Made by a program: the position numbers and the translations under genes. Positions 26,165 through 36,728 of a stretch of 64,000 nt of DNA are shown piece by piece. Positions within the stretch are counted from its first letter, which is position 1. Every line of letters starts with the position of its first letter. The stretch spans positions 1,054,001-1,118,000 of the forward strand of contig NZ_JAFMPM010000008.1 of NCBI RefSeq assembly GCF_017349355.1, in the 5' to 3' direction. The DNA is from Thiothrix fructosivorans. GTDB lineage: Bacteria; Pseudomonadota; Gammaproteobacteria; Thiotrichales; Thiotrichaceae. Under the pieces are notes generated by a model. The model worked only from the letters and a program-made list of their open reading frames with translations, did not search any database and was not told the DNA's origin.

Positions 26165-27031
26165 ATGGCTGATTCCCCGTATATTTTTGACGCAACGGCG
26201 CAGAATTTCCAACAGATTATGGACAGTTCATTCCAAGTCCCGATCTTGGTGGATTTTTGGGCGGATTGGTGTCAACCCTGCAAAACGCTGATGCCGATTT
26301 TGGCGAAATTGGCAAACGAATACCAAGGTGGTTTCATTCTGGTGAAGGTCAATAGCGACCAACAGCCGCAACTCGCCACCCAATTCGGGGTACGTAACTT
26401 GCCGACTGTCAAGGTCATCAAGGATGGCAGGATCGTGGATGAATTCACGGGGGTACAGCCAGAGTCGGAAATTCGTAAACTCATTGACCGTCACCGTACC
26501 CGCAAAACCGAGCCGTACCGCCAGCAAGCGCTGGAAATGTACAACAACGGTGATTTGCCGGGCGCGACCCAGTTGATGGAACAGGTGGTGCAGCACGAGC
26601 CGGATTTCTACGAAGCCGTGGTGGAATTGGCCGGAATGCTGATTCAGCAAGAACGTGCCGATGAAGCCGAAGTGTTGCTGCAAGGCATTCCGCCGGATGC
26701 CATCGACAACCAAATCCTCAGCCAACTGTTGGCAGATGTGAAACGTGCCAAATTGCAGGCGCAAGTGGTCGGTGTGGATACGTCAGCACTGGAACAGCGT
26801 TTAGCGGAAAATCCTGACGACCTCGCGACTATGCTGGAACTTGCCAAAATCCGTGTGGCGATGGATGAGGTCGAAGCGGGCTTGGAGCTGTATTTTGCTG
26901 TCCACAAAAAAGACAGTAAATTCGAGAATGGCGCAGGTAAGCAAGGGCTGTTCAATACGTTTGAATTGATCGGTTCGGGCAACCCGCTGGTGAAAAAGTA
27001 TCGCAATAAACTGTTTGCGTTGCTTTATTGA
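26165..27031 (+). CDS. cnoX: Thioredoxin-TPR co-chaperone CnoX (YbbN)
   Basis: A 288-residue protein: a thioredoxin domain (residues 5-110) and C-terminal TPR helices (FYEAVVELAGMLIQQERADE and onward). The active site is WADWCQPCKTL, so both cysteines are present; Escherichia coli CnoX has SQHC and no oxidoreductase activity, so this one may still reduce disulfides. ATG 26165 lies 9 bases after AGGAG and is preferred to ATG 26159, which is too close. CnoX holds chlorine- or heat-stressed proteins and hands them to DnaK/J and GroEL; the dnaK cluster follows directly. Confidence 0.9.
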   Translation: MADSPYIFDATAQNFQQIMDSSFQVPILVDFWADWCQPCKTLMPILAKLANEYQGGFILVKVNSDQQPQLATQFGVRNLPTVKVIKDGRIVDEFTGVQPESEIRKLIDRHRTRKTEPYRQQALEMYNNGDLPGATQLMEQVVQHEPDFYEAVVELAGMLIQQERADEAEVLLQGIPPDAIDNQILSQLLADVKRAKLQAQVVGVDTSALEQRLAENPDDLATMLELAKIRVAMDEVEAGLELYFAVHKKDSKFENGAGKQGLFNTFELIGSGNPLVKKYRNKLFALLY

Positions 27032-27070
27032 TATTTCCCGCCGTATTGGCGGCATTTTTCGAGTGTCGCC

Positions 27071-27099
27071 CTTGAAATTCCCAAACTAAACCCTACTTT
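27071..27099 (+). promoter_or_regulatory. Sigma-32 heat-shock promoter of grpE
   Basis: CTTGAAA at 27071-27077 and CCCTACTTT at 27091-27099, 13 bases apart, fit the sigma-32 consensus (CTTGAAA, then CCCCATnT). They lie about 40 bases before the grpE start codon. Confidence 0.8.
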
Positions 27100-27130
27100 C
27101 CACGGCGAAATGATTTTTATCGCCGTGGAG
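27098..27130 (+). promoter_or_regulatory. 5'-UTR hairpin covering the grpE ribosome site
   Basis: CCACGGCGA (27100-27108) pairs perfectly with TCGCCGTGG (27120-27128), and two further pairs (U-A, U-G) extend it to 27098-27130. The GGAG ribosome site at 27127-27130 lies wholly within the stem, 8 bases before the ATG. It could act as a thermosensor or another translational switch, though its high GC content would need strong unfolding. Confidence 0.5.
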
Positions 27131-27138
27131 TAGTAACA

Positions 27139-27684
27139 ATGAATGATCCCAAAGATAACCTGCAAGACGCAGCGACAAACGATGTAGAAGACGCTGTGAT
27201 TGACGTGATGGATATTGAGTCATTAGACACTGATGCCCTGCAAATCGAACTCGATAAAGCCAAAGCGGAAGCCGCCGATAACTACGAACAATTGCTGCGT
27301 GCGCAAGCGGAACTGGCGAATCAACGCCGCCGTTCGGAAAAACAAATTGAAGACGCGCACAAATACGCTGCCCAAAAGTTCCTCGAATCTATTATTCCGG
27401 TGATCGACAGCTTGGAAATGGGAATGCAGGCGCAAGGTGACATCGAGCAAATCCGCGAAGGCATGGCGCTCACCCTCAAGCAGTTTGAAACTGTCATGGA
27501 AAAATTCAATATCACTTCGGTCGGTAAACCGGGCGATGCGTTCAACCCTGAACACCATCAAGCCATGTCGATGCAGCCGCACCCTGAGTTCGACAACAAT
27601 ACCTTGTCGCTGGTGATGCAAAAAGGTTACTTGCTGAACGGTCGCGTGGTACGCCCTGCGATGGTCATGGTTAGCAAAAAGTAA
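27139..27684 (+). CDS. grpE: Nucleotide exchange factor GrpE
   Basis: A 181-residue GrpE. The N-terminus is acidic and disordered, followed by a long helix (LRAQAELANQRRRSEKQIED) and the beta-wing domain with FNPEHHQAMSMQ and the closing GYLLNGRVVRPAMVMVSK. It opens DnaK to release ADP. It has its own sigma-32-type promoter and a hairpin over its ribosome site. dnaK follows after about 100 bases, with a second heat-shock promoter between them. Confidence 0.95.
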   Translation: MNDPKDNLQDAATNDVEDAVIDVMDIESLDTDALQIELDKAKAEAADNYEQLLRAQAELANQRRRSEKQIEDAHKYAAQKFLESIIPVIDSLEMGMQAQGDIEQIREGMALTLKQFETVMEKFNITSVGKPGDAFNPEHHQAMSMQPHPEFDNNTLSLVMQKGYLLNGRVVRPAMVMVSKK

Positions 27685-27703
27685 AGATTCTGTCACATCG
27701 GCT

Positions 27704-27730
27704 CTTGAAAACGGGCAGTTAACCCCACAT
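27704..27730 (+). promoter_or_regulatory. Sigma-32 heat-shock promoter of dnaK
   Basis: CTTGAAA at 27704-27710 and CCCCACAT at 27723-27730 with a 12-base spacer match the sigma-32 consensus. They begin 20 bases after the grpE stop and lie 59 bases before the dnaK ATG. Confidence 0.8.
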
Positions 27731-27788
27731 AAACAAGCCAATTGACAACATTCGTATTAGCCCTACAAAAGCATTCTGGAGAGACACT

Positions 27789-29708
27789 ATGGGAAAGATT
27801 ATCGGTATTGACTTGGGTACAACTAACTCTTGCGTGGCGGTCATGGATGGCGACAAGCCCCGTGTTATCGAAAACGCAGAAGGTGATCGTACTACCCCGT
27901 CGATCATTGCGTTTATGGAAGATGAAGTGCTGGTGGGTCAAACCGCCAAGCGCCAAGCCGTCACTAACCCAGAAAATACCCTATACGCCATTAAGCGTTT
28001 GATCGGTCGCCGTTTCCAAGAAGATGCGGTACAAAAAGACATCAAACTCGTGCCGTACAAAATCGTTAAAGCCGACAACGGCGATGCGTGGGTTGATGTG
28101 CGCGGCAAGAAAATGGCACCACCAGAAATTTCCGCTCGCGTGTTGATGAAGATGAAGAAAACCGCCGAAGATTTCTTGGGCGAACCTGTTACTGAAGCGG
28201 TTATCACCGTTCCGGCCTACTTCAACGACTCGCAACGTCAAGCCACTAAAGACGCAGGCAAAATCGCCGGTTTGGAAGTCAAGCGTATCATCAATGAGCC
28301 AACCGCAGCGGCACTGGCTTACGGGATGGACAAATCTAAAGGCGATAGCAAAATCGCGGTCTATGACTTGGGTGGTGGTACGTTTGACGTATCCATCATC
28401 GAAATCGCCGATGTCGATGGCGAAATGCAGTTTGAAGTACTGTCTACCAACGGCGATACGTTCCTCGGTGGTGAAGACTTCGATATGCGTTTGATCGACT
28501 ATCTGGCAGACGAATTCCGCAAAACCAGCGGTTTGGATCTGAAAGGCGATCCATTGGCCATGCAGCGTCTGAAAGACGCGGCAGAAAAAGCCAAGATCGA
28601 GCTGTCAACCAGCCAACAATCTGACGTGAACTTGCCGTACATCACGGCGGATGCTTCAGGCCCGAAACACATGAACATCAAGGTGAGTCGTGCCAAGTTG
28701 GAATCATTAGTGGACGACCTGATTGAACGCACCATGGCGCCGTGCAAAATGGCACTGAAAGATGCAGGTTTGTCAGCAGCACAAATCAACGATGTCATCA
28801 TGGTCGGCGGTCAAACCCGTATGCCGAAAGTCCAAGAAGCGGTGAAAAACTTCTTTGGCAAAGAGCCACGTAAAGATGTCAACCCTGACGAAGCAGTGGC
28901 GGTTGGCGCGGCTATCCAAGGTGGTGTATTGGGCGGCGGTGTTAAAGACATCCTGTTGCTGGACGTTACTCCACTGTCCTTGGGTATTGAAACTCTTGGT
29001 GGCGTTATGACCAAGCTGATTCAGAAGAACACTACGATTCCAACCAAGGCATCGCAAGTGTTTTCCACCGCAGAAGACAATCAAACCGCTGTTACCGTTC
29101 ATGTATTGCAAGGTGAACGTGAAATGGCGCGTGATAACAAGTCACTGGGGCGTTTCGACCTGCAAGACATTCCACCCGCACCACGTGGTATGCCACAAGT
29201 AGAAGTGACGTTTGACATCGACGCGAACGGTATCTTGAACGTTGGCGCGAAAGACAAGTCTACCGGCAAACAGCAAACTATCGTCATCAAGGCTTCTTCC
29301 GGCTTGTCCGATGCTGAAGTACAGCAAATGGTGAAGGATGCGGAAGCGCACGCGGAAGATGACCGCAAGCAACGCGAACTGGTCGATGCGCGTAACCAAG
29401 CCGATAGCATGATTCACGGCACGGAAAAGTCGCTGAAAGAATACGGTGAAAAAGTGGATGGCGCATCGCGTGCTAACCTCGAATCTCTGATCAGCGAATT
29501 GCGTGATGCGGTGAAAGGCGACAACAAAGACGTGATAGAGCGTAAGTCCGAAGCGTTGATGGAAGCGTCTGGCAAGCTGATGCAGCAAATGGCGGGTGGC
29601 GCAAATGGTGGCGTTGAACCGGGTGCAGCAGGCGCACAAGCTGGCGGCAAAGCGGGCGACGATGACATCGTTGATGCCGAGTTTGAAGAAGTTGATGGCA
29701 AGAAGTAA
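27789..29708 (+). CDS. dnaK: Chaperone DnaK (Hsp70)
   Basis: A 639-residue Hsp70 of standard length. The ATPase domain shows [16 protein letters not shown] at the start, [17 protein letters not shown] near residue 145, [15 protein letters not shown] near 195 and [11 protein letters not shown] near 340. The substrate-binding domain and helical lid follow, and the protein ends in the EEVDGKK tail. DnaK binds unfolded peptides in an ATP cycle driven by DnaJ and GrpE, both encoded here. A sigma-32-type promoter precedes it, and a large GC-rich palindrome separates it from dnaJ. Confidence 0.98.
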   Translation: MGKIIGIDLGTTNSCVAVMDGDKPRVIENAEGDRTTPSIIAFMEDEVLVGQTAKRQAVTNPENTLYAIKRLIGRRFQEDAVQKDIKLVPYKIVKADNGDAWVDVRGKKMAPPEISARVLMKMKKTAEDFLGEPVTEAVITVPAYFNDSQRQATKDAGKIAGLEVKRIINEPTAAALAYGMDKSKGDSKIAVYDLGGGTFDVSIIEIADVDGEMQFEVLSTNGDTFLGGEDFDMRLIDYLADEFRKTSGLDLKGDPLAMQRLKDAAEKAKIELSTSQQSDVNLPYITADASGPKHMNIKVSRAKLESLVDDLIERTMAPCKMALKDAGLSAAQINDVIMVGGQTRMPKVQEAVKNFFGKEPRKDVNPDEAVAVGAAIQGGVLGGGVKDILLLDVTPLSLGIETLGGVMTKLIQKNTTIPTKASQVFSTAEDNQTAVTVHVLQGEREMARDNKSLGRFDLQDIPPAPRGMPQVEVTFDIDANGILNVGAKDKSTGKQQTIVIKASSGLSDAEVQQMVKDAEAHAEDDRKQRELVDARNQADSMIHGTEKSLKEYGEKVDGASRANLESLISELRDAVKGDNKDVIERKSEALMEASGKLMQQMAGGANGGVEPGAAGAQAGGKAGDDDIVDAEFEEVDGKK

Positions 29709-29726
29709 TACACTAGCCATTTAAAG

Positions 29727-29835
29727 CCCCCCCACCCCAACCCTCCCCCGCAAGGGTGGAGGGAGCAAGAAGCCTATCATGGGTACTTTTTTGCTCCCTT
29801 CACCCCTTGCGGGGGAAGGGCTGGGGATGGGGGGT
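29727..29835. repeat. Large imperfect palindrome, GC-rich dispersed repeat
   Basis: The left arm (29727-29768, CCCCCCCACCCCAACCCTCC onward to GAGCAA) and the right arm (29790-29835, ending GGGGATGGGGGG) are near-complementary over about 42 bases and enclose a 21-base loop. The same left-arm sequence recurs at 34277-34306. The structure sits in the dnaK-dnaJ gap, where it could form a strong RNA stem that lowers dnaJ relative to dnaK. Confidence 0.7.
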
Positions 29836-29859
29836 TATTAATTTGTGGGGATTGAATTT

Positions 29860-31828
<1,969 letters not shown>

Positions 31829-31829
<1 letters not shown>

Positions 31830-32503
31830 TGCAAACGACACCCGTCCGCCTTTGGGATTTGCCCACTCGCCTGTTCCACTGGACATTGGTGCTGGGCATT
31901 GGCTTTTCGTGGTTTTGCGCAGAAGTTGGCGGCAATTGGACGGTGTGGCATGAGCGTAGCGGAATTTTCCTGCTGGCGTTAGTGTTGTTTCGCATCGTCT
32001 GGGGTTTTGTTGGCAGTGATACCGCACGGTTTGCGCGTTTTTTGACTTCGCCACGGCGCGCTTGGCAGCATTTACGCGAATTGACGGGGCAGGGCACGGC
32101 GTTCCATGCAGGGCATAACCCGTTGGGGGCGTGGATGGTGGTGGTGTTGTTGGCGCTAGTGCTGTTGCAAGGTATCACTGGCTTGTTTGCTACCGATGAC
32201 ATTATGACCGAAGGGCCGTTGATGGGGTTGGTGTCTGGTAGTACGGCGGAAACCCTGACGACTGTTCACCATGTCCTGTTCAATGGCATTCTGTTGTTAG
32301 TGGCATTGCATGTGGGGGCGGTGTTGTATTACCGCTTGGCGAAACGCACGAATTTGATTAAGGCAATGGTGGTAGGTAAGGCGGATTGGCCTGCGGCACA
32401 ACCACCACCGCAGGCTTTGGCATTCAAGCCTGCGTGGTGGGGTTTAGTACTGTTTGCGTTGTGTTACGCCAGCGTTTACTTCGGCATTGCGTGGTTAGCT
32501 TAG
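31829..32503 (+). CDS. Cytochrome b561-type membrane protein
   Basis: A 224-residue protein with about four or five hydrophobic helices. It matches the cytochrome b/b6 domain family: VRLWDLPTRLFHWTLV at the start with its haem-ligand His, then HERSGIFLLALVLFRIVWG, FHAGHNPLGAW and VHHVLFNGILLLVALHVGAV, each supplying a His. It should carry two b haems and pass electrons between the quinone pool and a partner. ATG 31829 overlaps the dapB stop as TGATG. The convergent cytochrome c' gene overlaps its end by four bases and is a plausible redox partner. Confidence 0.82.
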
Positions 32504-32967
32504 TCTTCTTTGTATTCTTTGTGGCAAGCCTTGCAGGATTCGCCTACTTTACCAAATTGTGGCTTGATGGCTGCCATGTCGCCACCTTTGGCGATTTCAG
32601 CCAGTGAAGCAGCTTCTACTTGGAAAGTTTCCATTTTCTTTTTGAAATCTTCCGCGTTGAGTTCGATCTCAGCTTTGGCTTCGGTTTCACCGGCATAACT
32701 GCCTGCAATAAAGCCATTCATGGGAAATTTGCTTAAGGCTGCAACGGCTTCAGCATTCTTGGTGAAGTCTGCCGCGTTGTACTCCATGTCACCCTTCATC
32801 ATCGCCGCCATTGGGCCAAAATGGTGTTTGATCATGGTGAATGCGCCTTGGCGGTAGTCGATGGCGGATTCTTCGGGTGATTTTTGTTCATCAGCCATGA
32901 CGTTGGAGATAACGCCAATGCTGCTGATGGCTAAAGTGATGGCTAGGGTTTTTTGTAACAGGTTCAT
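32500..32967 (-). CDS. Cytochrome c' (class II)
   Basis: A 155-residue periplasmic protein. Residues 1-25 are a signal peptide ending MADEQK. The mature part is a four-helix bundle (YRQGAFTMIKHHFGPMAAMM; FKKKMETFQVEAASL) with the haem site CKACHKEY at the very C-terminus, as in class II cytochromes c'. These bind NO or CO and may buffer nitrosative stress. It converges on the b-type cytochrome gene. Confidence 0.92.
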   Translation of the reverse strand: MNLLQKTLAITLAISSIGVISNVMADEQKSPEESAIDYRQGAFTMIKHHFGPMAAMMKGDMEYNAADFTKNAEAVAALSKFPMNGFIAGSYAGETEAKAEIELNAEDFKKKMETFQVEAASLAEIAKGGDMAAIKPQFGKVGESCKACHKEYKED

Positions 32968-33018
32968 CGGTTAGCTCCTTGGATTATTGATGAGTAAACG
33001 TCGTCGTTAGACAGCGTA

Positions 33019-33759
33019 TCATCGCAATTTGTGCCGCAACTTTTCAATAAAAGCGTAGGAAAGTGAGTAGTAATTGTAAATGGGCGTTAATGTGCCATTG
33101 AAGGTGCGCTTGAAACGGTTAATACCTTGCATACTGGGGTCGGCGGTGTGTTCCACGTAACCACCCCAGTCGTAAGTGTGGAAACCGGCGGTTTTGAAAT
33201 AGCGCATCCCTTGCCAATGTAAGCAGCGGTTGGCGAATCCCATAGCGCGGCGCATGTCGGCATCTTGGTTGTAGTCTTGGGCGCTGCATGAAATCAATAG
33301 ATTGGTGACGCCCGTTGCGGCAGAAATCAGGTAGAAATGGCAGATAATGGCTTTACCTGCATGATCGACACTGAGGATACGGTAGTTATCACGCCCGATA
33401 TTGCTGGCATCTTGCTCACTGAACAAGGATAAGCCGCGTGCTTGCGCAAAGGCATTGTAGAGCGGAATAAACTGTGCCAACGGGGTGGCAAGATTGAGGT
33501 TAAAATGCTGTTCTTGTTCACAGCGCCGAATCTGGTTACGCGTATCTTTGGGGAAGTTCTGGAAAATTGCCGCTTCATCAGGGTTTAAGTCGGTTAGCAG
33601 GGTATGGCGGTATTCTGTGCAAAACCAACGCGGTTTTTCTGCACTGTAACAGTCCATGTACGCCGTGGGCAGCAGCGTATCCCACCAGCGCGGATGGGTG
33701 GTGTGGTCAAAGTAATATTTTTGAAAGGGAATGCCGTAGCGATAGTGTTGAACGTGCAT
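33019..33759 (-). CDS. GNAT-fold acyltransferase, FemAB-like
   Basis: A 246-residue protein resembling the second GNAT domain of FemAB-like transferases. It includes FPKDTRNQIRRCEQE, common to that group, then a GNAT core (HAGKAIICHFYLISAATGVT) and the closing GGYVEHTADPSMQGINRFKR, in which the Gly-Ile/Lys-Phe segment is typical. FemAB proteins transfer aminoacyl groups; related ones act on polysaccharides. No pathway partner is next to it. It points away from rpsO and shares a divergent promoter region. Confidence 0.65.
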   Translation of the reverse strand: MHVQHYRYGIPFQKYYFDHTTHPRWWDTLLPTAYMDCYSAEKPRWFCTEYRHTLLTDLNPDEAAIFQNFPKDTRNQIRRCEQEQHFNLNLATPLAQFIPLYNAFAQARGLSLFSEQDASNIGRDNYRILSVDHAGKAIICHFYLISAATGVTNLLISCSAQDYNQDADMRRAMGFANRCLHWQGMRYFKTAGFHTYDWGGYVEHTADPSMQGINRFKRTFNGTLTPIYNYYSLSYAFIEKLRHKLR

Positions 33760-33850
33760 AATATTTATTTCACCGAGTTTTGTGCCGCATTCTAAGCAAT
33801 TGTGGTGGTTTAGGTCGTCGAAAGTCGATGAATGGCAGCTAAACTAAGGC

Positions 33851-33879
33851 TGTACTGACTAGTGGTGGAGGTGTATAAT
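33851..33879 (+). promoter_or_regulatory. Sigma-70 promoter of rpsO
   Basis: A perfect TATAAT lies at 33874-33879, about 42 bases before the rpsO start. A weak -35 element TGTACT lies at 33851-33856 with a 17-base spacer. The -10 is clear, the -35 is poor. Confidence 0.55.
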
Positions 33880-33921
33880 TCGCCCCTTTTTACCAACCAT
33901 TAATCTGGAGCCTAGGCGAAT

Positions 33922-34191
33922 ATGTCTCTGAGTGCAGAAGTTAAGGCCGGTGTTGTTGCACAATACCGCCAATCAGACACAGATACCGGGTCCCCGGAAG
34001 TGCAAGTTGCGTTGTTAACAGCGCGTATTCAGCATCTGACGGACCATTTTGCAAATCACAAGCATGACCACCATTCCCGTCGCGGATTGTTGGCAATGGT
34101 AAGTCAGCGTCGTAAGATGTTGGATTACTTGAAGCGTAAGGATCTGGCGCGTTATCAAGCGCTGATCGCTGGTTTGGGTCTGCGCCGCTAA
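33922..34191 (+). CDS. rpsO: 30S ribosomal protein S15
   Basis: An 89-residue S15 of exact family length. Key blocks are [35 protein letters not shown] (16S rRNA contact) and [12 protein letters not shown]. It binds the central domain of 16S rRNA and bridges to the large subunit. GGAG lies about 10 bases before the ATG. The rpsO-pnp order is the classical one, with a terminator and a small repeat between the genes. Confidence 0.98.
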   Translation: MSLSAEVKAGVVAQYRQSDTDTGSPEVQVALLTARIQHLTDHFANHKHDHHSRRGLLAMVSQRRKMLDYLKRKDLARYQALIAGLGLRR

Positions 34192-34208
34192 GTCGGTGCA
34201 ACCACTAC

Positions 34209-34240
34209 AAAACACCGCCTTTGTGCGGTGTTTTGTTATG
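34209..34240 (+). terminator. Terminator after rpsO
   Basis: AAAACACCGC (34209-34218) pairs with GCGGTGTTTT (34225-34234) around CTTTGT, followed by GTT. It probably allows partial read-through into pnp, as in other rpsO-pnp operons. Confidence 0.8.
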
Positions 34241-34251
34241 TCGCGCAGGAA

Positions 34252-34336
34252 GGTTGTTGAAAAGGATTAATGATTACCCCCCCACCCCAACCCTCCCCCG
34301 CAAGGGGTGATGGTGTCAGAATCTTTTTCAACAGCC
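34252..34336. repeat. Small MITE-like repeat with inverted ends
   Basis: GGTTGTTGAAAAGGATT (34252-34268) and the near-perfect inverse AATCTTTTTCAACAGCC (34320-34336) enclose a GC-rich core (34277-34306) that is the same as the left arm of the dnaK-dnaJ palindrome. The total length is 85 bases with no coding capacity. It looks like a composite non-autonomous repeat. Confidence 0.5.
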
Positions 34337-34387
34337 TGCCCGTGACCCCTCTCTCCATAAAATCTCTTACAAGGAACGCCCAACGTC

Positions 34388-36481
34388 ATGGCAAAAATTA
34401 CCAAGACTTTCCAATACGGTAACAATACCGTCACTATCGAAACTGGCGAAATCGCCAAACAAGCCACCGCAGCGGTCATGATCACGATGGACGACACCAG
34501 CGTGCTGGTCACCGTTGTTGGCAGCAAAGAAACTGTGCCGGGTCGCGACTTCTTCCCGATGACGGTGGATTACCAAGAAAAATTCTATGCAGCCGGGCGT
34601 ATTCCTGGTGGTTTTTTCAAGCGTGAAGCACGTGCGACGGAAGAAGAAACACTGGTGGCGCGTTTGATTGACCGCCCGTTGCGTCCGCTGTTCCCTGAAG
34701 GCTTCACGCATGAAGTGCAATTGATTGCCACCGTGGTTTCCATGAACCCTTCTGTCAGTGCAGACATTCCAGCGTTGCTGGGTGCATCGGCGGTCATGGC
34801 TCTGTCGGGTATGCCATTCCAAGGCCCAATCGGTGCAGCTCGCGTGGGCTACCGTGATGGCGGCTATTTGCTGAACCCATCCAAAGAAGACTTGCTCACC
34901 TCAGATTTAGATTTGGTGATTGCGGGTACGGATGCTGCGGTGCTGATGGTTGAATCTGAAGCGAAAGAACTGAGCGAAGAAGTGATGTTGGGCGCGGTCA
35001 TGTTCGGTCACGAACAAATGCAAGTTGCTATCCAAGCCATCAAAGAGCTGGCAGCAGAAGTCGCTACTCCCGCATGGAATTGGTCTGCACCTGTAGCGAA
35101 CACGGCTTTGGCAGACGCAGTAGAAGCGGCTTGCGCGGCCGATTTGGTCGAAGCCTTCCAAATTGCTGACAAGCAAGCCCGTTATGCTCGTATTCATGAC
35201 GTGCAAGGCGCGTTGGTTGAGAAACTGGCAGCAAAAGAAGGTCAAGAAGGCTTCTCTGCTGAAGAAATCAAAGGCGAATTCAAAAACGCTGAGAAGAAAG
35301 TTGTGCGCGGTAGCATTCTCGATGGCAAGCCACGTATCGACGGTCGTACTCTGGATACTGTGCGTAAAATTACCGTGCGCGTTGGTGTATTGCCGCGTGC
35401 GCACGGTTCAGCGCTGTTTACCCGTGGCGAAACGCAGGCGTTGGTCGTTACTACGCTGGGTACAGAGCGCGATGCACAGGTGATCGATGCGATTACTGGC
35501 GAATACAAAGACAACTTCCTGTTCAACTACAACTTCCCGCCGTATAGCGTGGGTGAAACAGGGCGTTTCGGTTCACCTAAACGTCGTGAAATTGGTCACG
35601 GACGTTTGGCAAAACGCGGCGTGAAAGCGATGGTGCCGAGCACTGACGATTTCCCTTACACCATTCGTTGCGTGTCTGAAATCACTGAATCCAACGGCTC
35701 TAGCTCAATGGCGAGTGTATGCGGTAGTTCCTTGTCGATGATGGACGCAGGTGTGCCGTTGAAAGCGCCAGTGGCGGGTATCGCGATGGGCTTGATCAAG
35801 GAAGGCGAGCGTTTTGCAGTACTGTCCGACATCCTCGGCGATGAAGATCACCTCGGCGATATGGACTTTAAAGTAGCCGGTTCTGCTGACGGTATTACCG
35901 CGCTGCAAATGGACATTAAGATCACTGGTATTACCAAAGAAATCATGCAGCAAGCCTTGGTACAAGCCAAAGCGGGGCGATTGTACATCTTGGGTGAAAT
36001 GGCGAAAGGTCTGGAAGCCCCGCGTGATGAGGTATCTGAATACGCCCCACGCTATGTCACCATGAAAATCAACCCGGATAAAATCCGTGAAGTTATCGGC
36101 AAAGGTGGCGAAACTATCCGTGGTATCACTGCTGCGACGGGTGCAAGCGTTGACATCAACGATGAAGGTTTCATTAAAATTGCGGCGATTGATGCGAAAG
36201 CAGCTTACGAAGCACGCAATATGATCGAAGCGATTACGGCTGAAGTGGAACTGGATAAGGTTTACACGGGTAAAGTGGTGCGTTTGATGGATTTCGGTGC
36301 ATTCGTCACCATCCTGCCAGGCAAAGACGGTCTGTTGCACATTTCCCAAATCAGCAATGATCGTGTGGAAAATGTTACCGATTACGTCAAGGTCGACGAT
36401 ATTGTCCGAGTCAAAGTAATCGAAATCGACCGTCAAGGTCGGATGCGTTTAAGCATGAAAGCAGTGGGCGAAGGCGAATAA
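34388..36481 (+). CDS. pnp: Polyribonucleotide nucleotidyltransferase (PNPase)
   Basis: A 697-residue PNPase of full length: first RNase PH domain ([20 protein letters not shown]), helical linker, second RNase PH domain with the catalytic segment [18 protein letters not shown] and [16 protein letters not shown], then a KH domain ([15 protein letters not shown]) and an S1 domain ([17 protein letters not shown]). It degrades RNA from the 3' end with phosphate and works as a trimer in the degradosome. The start has AAGGA about 10 bases upstream. A strong terminator lies 25 bases after the stop. Confidence 0.98.
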   Translation: MAKITKTFQYGNNTVTIETGEIAKQATAAVMITMDDTSVLVTVVGSKETVPGRDFFPMTVDYQEKFYAAGRIPGGFFKREARATEEETLVARLIDRPLRPLFPEGFTHEVQLIATVVSMNPSVSADIPALLGASAVMALSGMPFQGPIGAARVGYRDGGYLLNPSKEDLLTSDLDLVIAGTDAAVLMVESEAKELSEEVMLGAVMFGHEQMQVAIQAIKELAAEVATPAWNWSAPVANTALADAVEAACAADLVEAFQIADKQARYARIHDVQGALVEKLAAKEGQEGFSAEEIKGEFKNAEKKVVRGSILDGKPRIDGRTLDTVRKITVRVGVLPRAHGSALFTRGETQALVVTTLGTERDAQVIDAITGEYKDNFLFNYNFPPYSVGETGRFGSPKRREIGHGRLAKRGVKAMVPSTDDFPYTIRCVSEITESNGSSSMASVCGSSLSMMDAGVPLKAPVAGIAMGLIKEGERFAVLSDILGDEDHLGDMDFKVAGSADGITALQMDIKITGITKEIMQQALVQAKAGRLYILGEMAKGLEAPRDEVSEYAPRYVTMKINPDKIREVIGKGGETIRGITAATGASVDINDEGFIKIAAIDAKAAYEARNMIEAITAEVELDKVYTGKVVRLMDFGAFVTILPGKDGLLHISQISNDRVENVTDYVKVDDIVRVKVIEIDRQGRMRLSMKAVGEGE

Positions 36482-36489
36482 AATTCCCC

Positions 36490-36499
36490 ATTGTCGACT
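36490..36499. promoter_or_regulatory. GTCGAC site 1 (ATTGTCGACT), imperfect
   Basis: The first of four sites with core GTCGAC (36493-36498) between pnp and odhB. Its left half (ATTGTCGAC) is the reverse complement of the GTCGACAAT form used by the other three. It lies before the pnp terminator, so its role is the least sure. Confidence 0.4.
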
Positions 36500-36505
36500 G
36501 ATCGC

Positions 36506-36535
36506 AAAAGACCCTACGGGGTCTTTTGTTTTTGG
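36506..36535 (+). terminator. Terminator after pnp
   Basis: AAAAGACCC (36506-36514) pairs with GGGTCTTTT (36519-36527) around a TACG loop, followed by GTTTTTG. A good rho-independent terminator. Confidence 0.88.
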
Positions 36536-36545
36536 TGTCGACAAT
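36536..36545. promoter_or_regulatory. GTCGAC site 2 (TGTCGACAAT)
   Basis: A ten-base operator-like sequence, identical to the two downstream copies. Its core is 44 bases after site 1 and 62 bases before site 3. Confidence 0.55.
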
Positions 36546-36597
36546 CACTAGTCTATGCTATGCTTTCGTGGCGTTCTAAGCGCGAAAACACGCAATA

Positions 36598-36607
36598 TGT
36601 CGACAAT
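36598..36607. promoter_or_regulatory. GTCGAC site 3 (TGTCGACAAT)
   Basis: Lies 17 bases upstream of the -35 element of the odhB promoter. Its core is 53 bases before site 4, about five helical turns, so the two could be bound on one face of the DNA. Confidence 0.6.
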
Positions 36608-36623
36608 ATAAGGGGCTTCTGAT

Positions 36624-36651
36624 TGACTTTTAGCATAAAAATCCCTATAGT
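36624..36651 (+). promoter_or_regulatory. Sigma-70 promoter of the TCA operon
   Basis: TTGACT (36624-36629) and TATAGT (36646-36651) with a 16-base spacer make a strong promoter. The last base of the -10 is the first base of GTCGAC site 4, so a bound regulator would block the start of transcription. Confidence 0.75.
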
Positions 36652-36660
36652 GTCGACAAT
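36651..36660. promoter_or_regulatory. GTCGAC site 4 (TGTCGACAAT) at the start point
   Basis: Overlaps the promoter -10 and the presumed +1 of the odhB transcript, the usual place for a repressor operator. The palindrome is of the short kind bound by GntR/FadR-type dimers, but no regulator gene is present in the window to name it. Confidence 0.6.
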
Positions 36661-36728
36661 TCGCTAGACCACCAAATAAAGCATCCGACTGGATGCCCGT
36701 TGAGATAATACCAAGAGGATGTGTGCAG

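Noticed and set aside
34907-36436. Long antisense frames opposite pnp (165 and 243 codons)
   Set aside because: They are shadows of a strongly biased gene: no ribosome site, no recognisable domain, full overlap with pnp.
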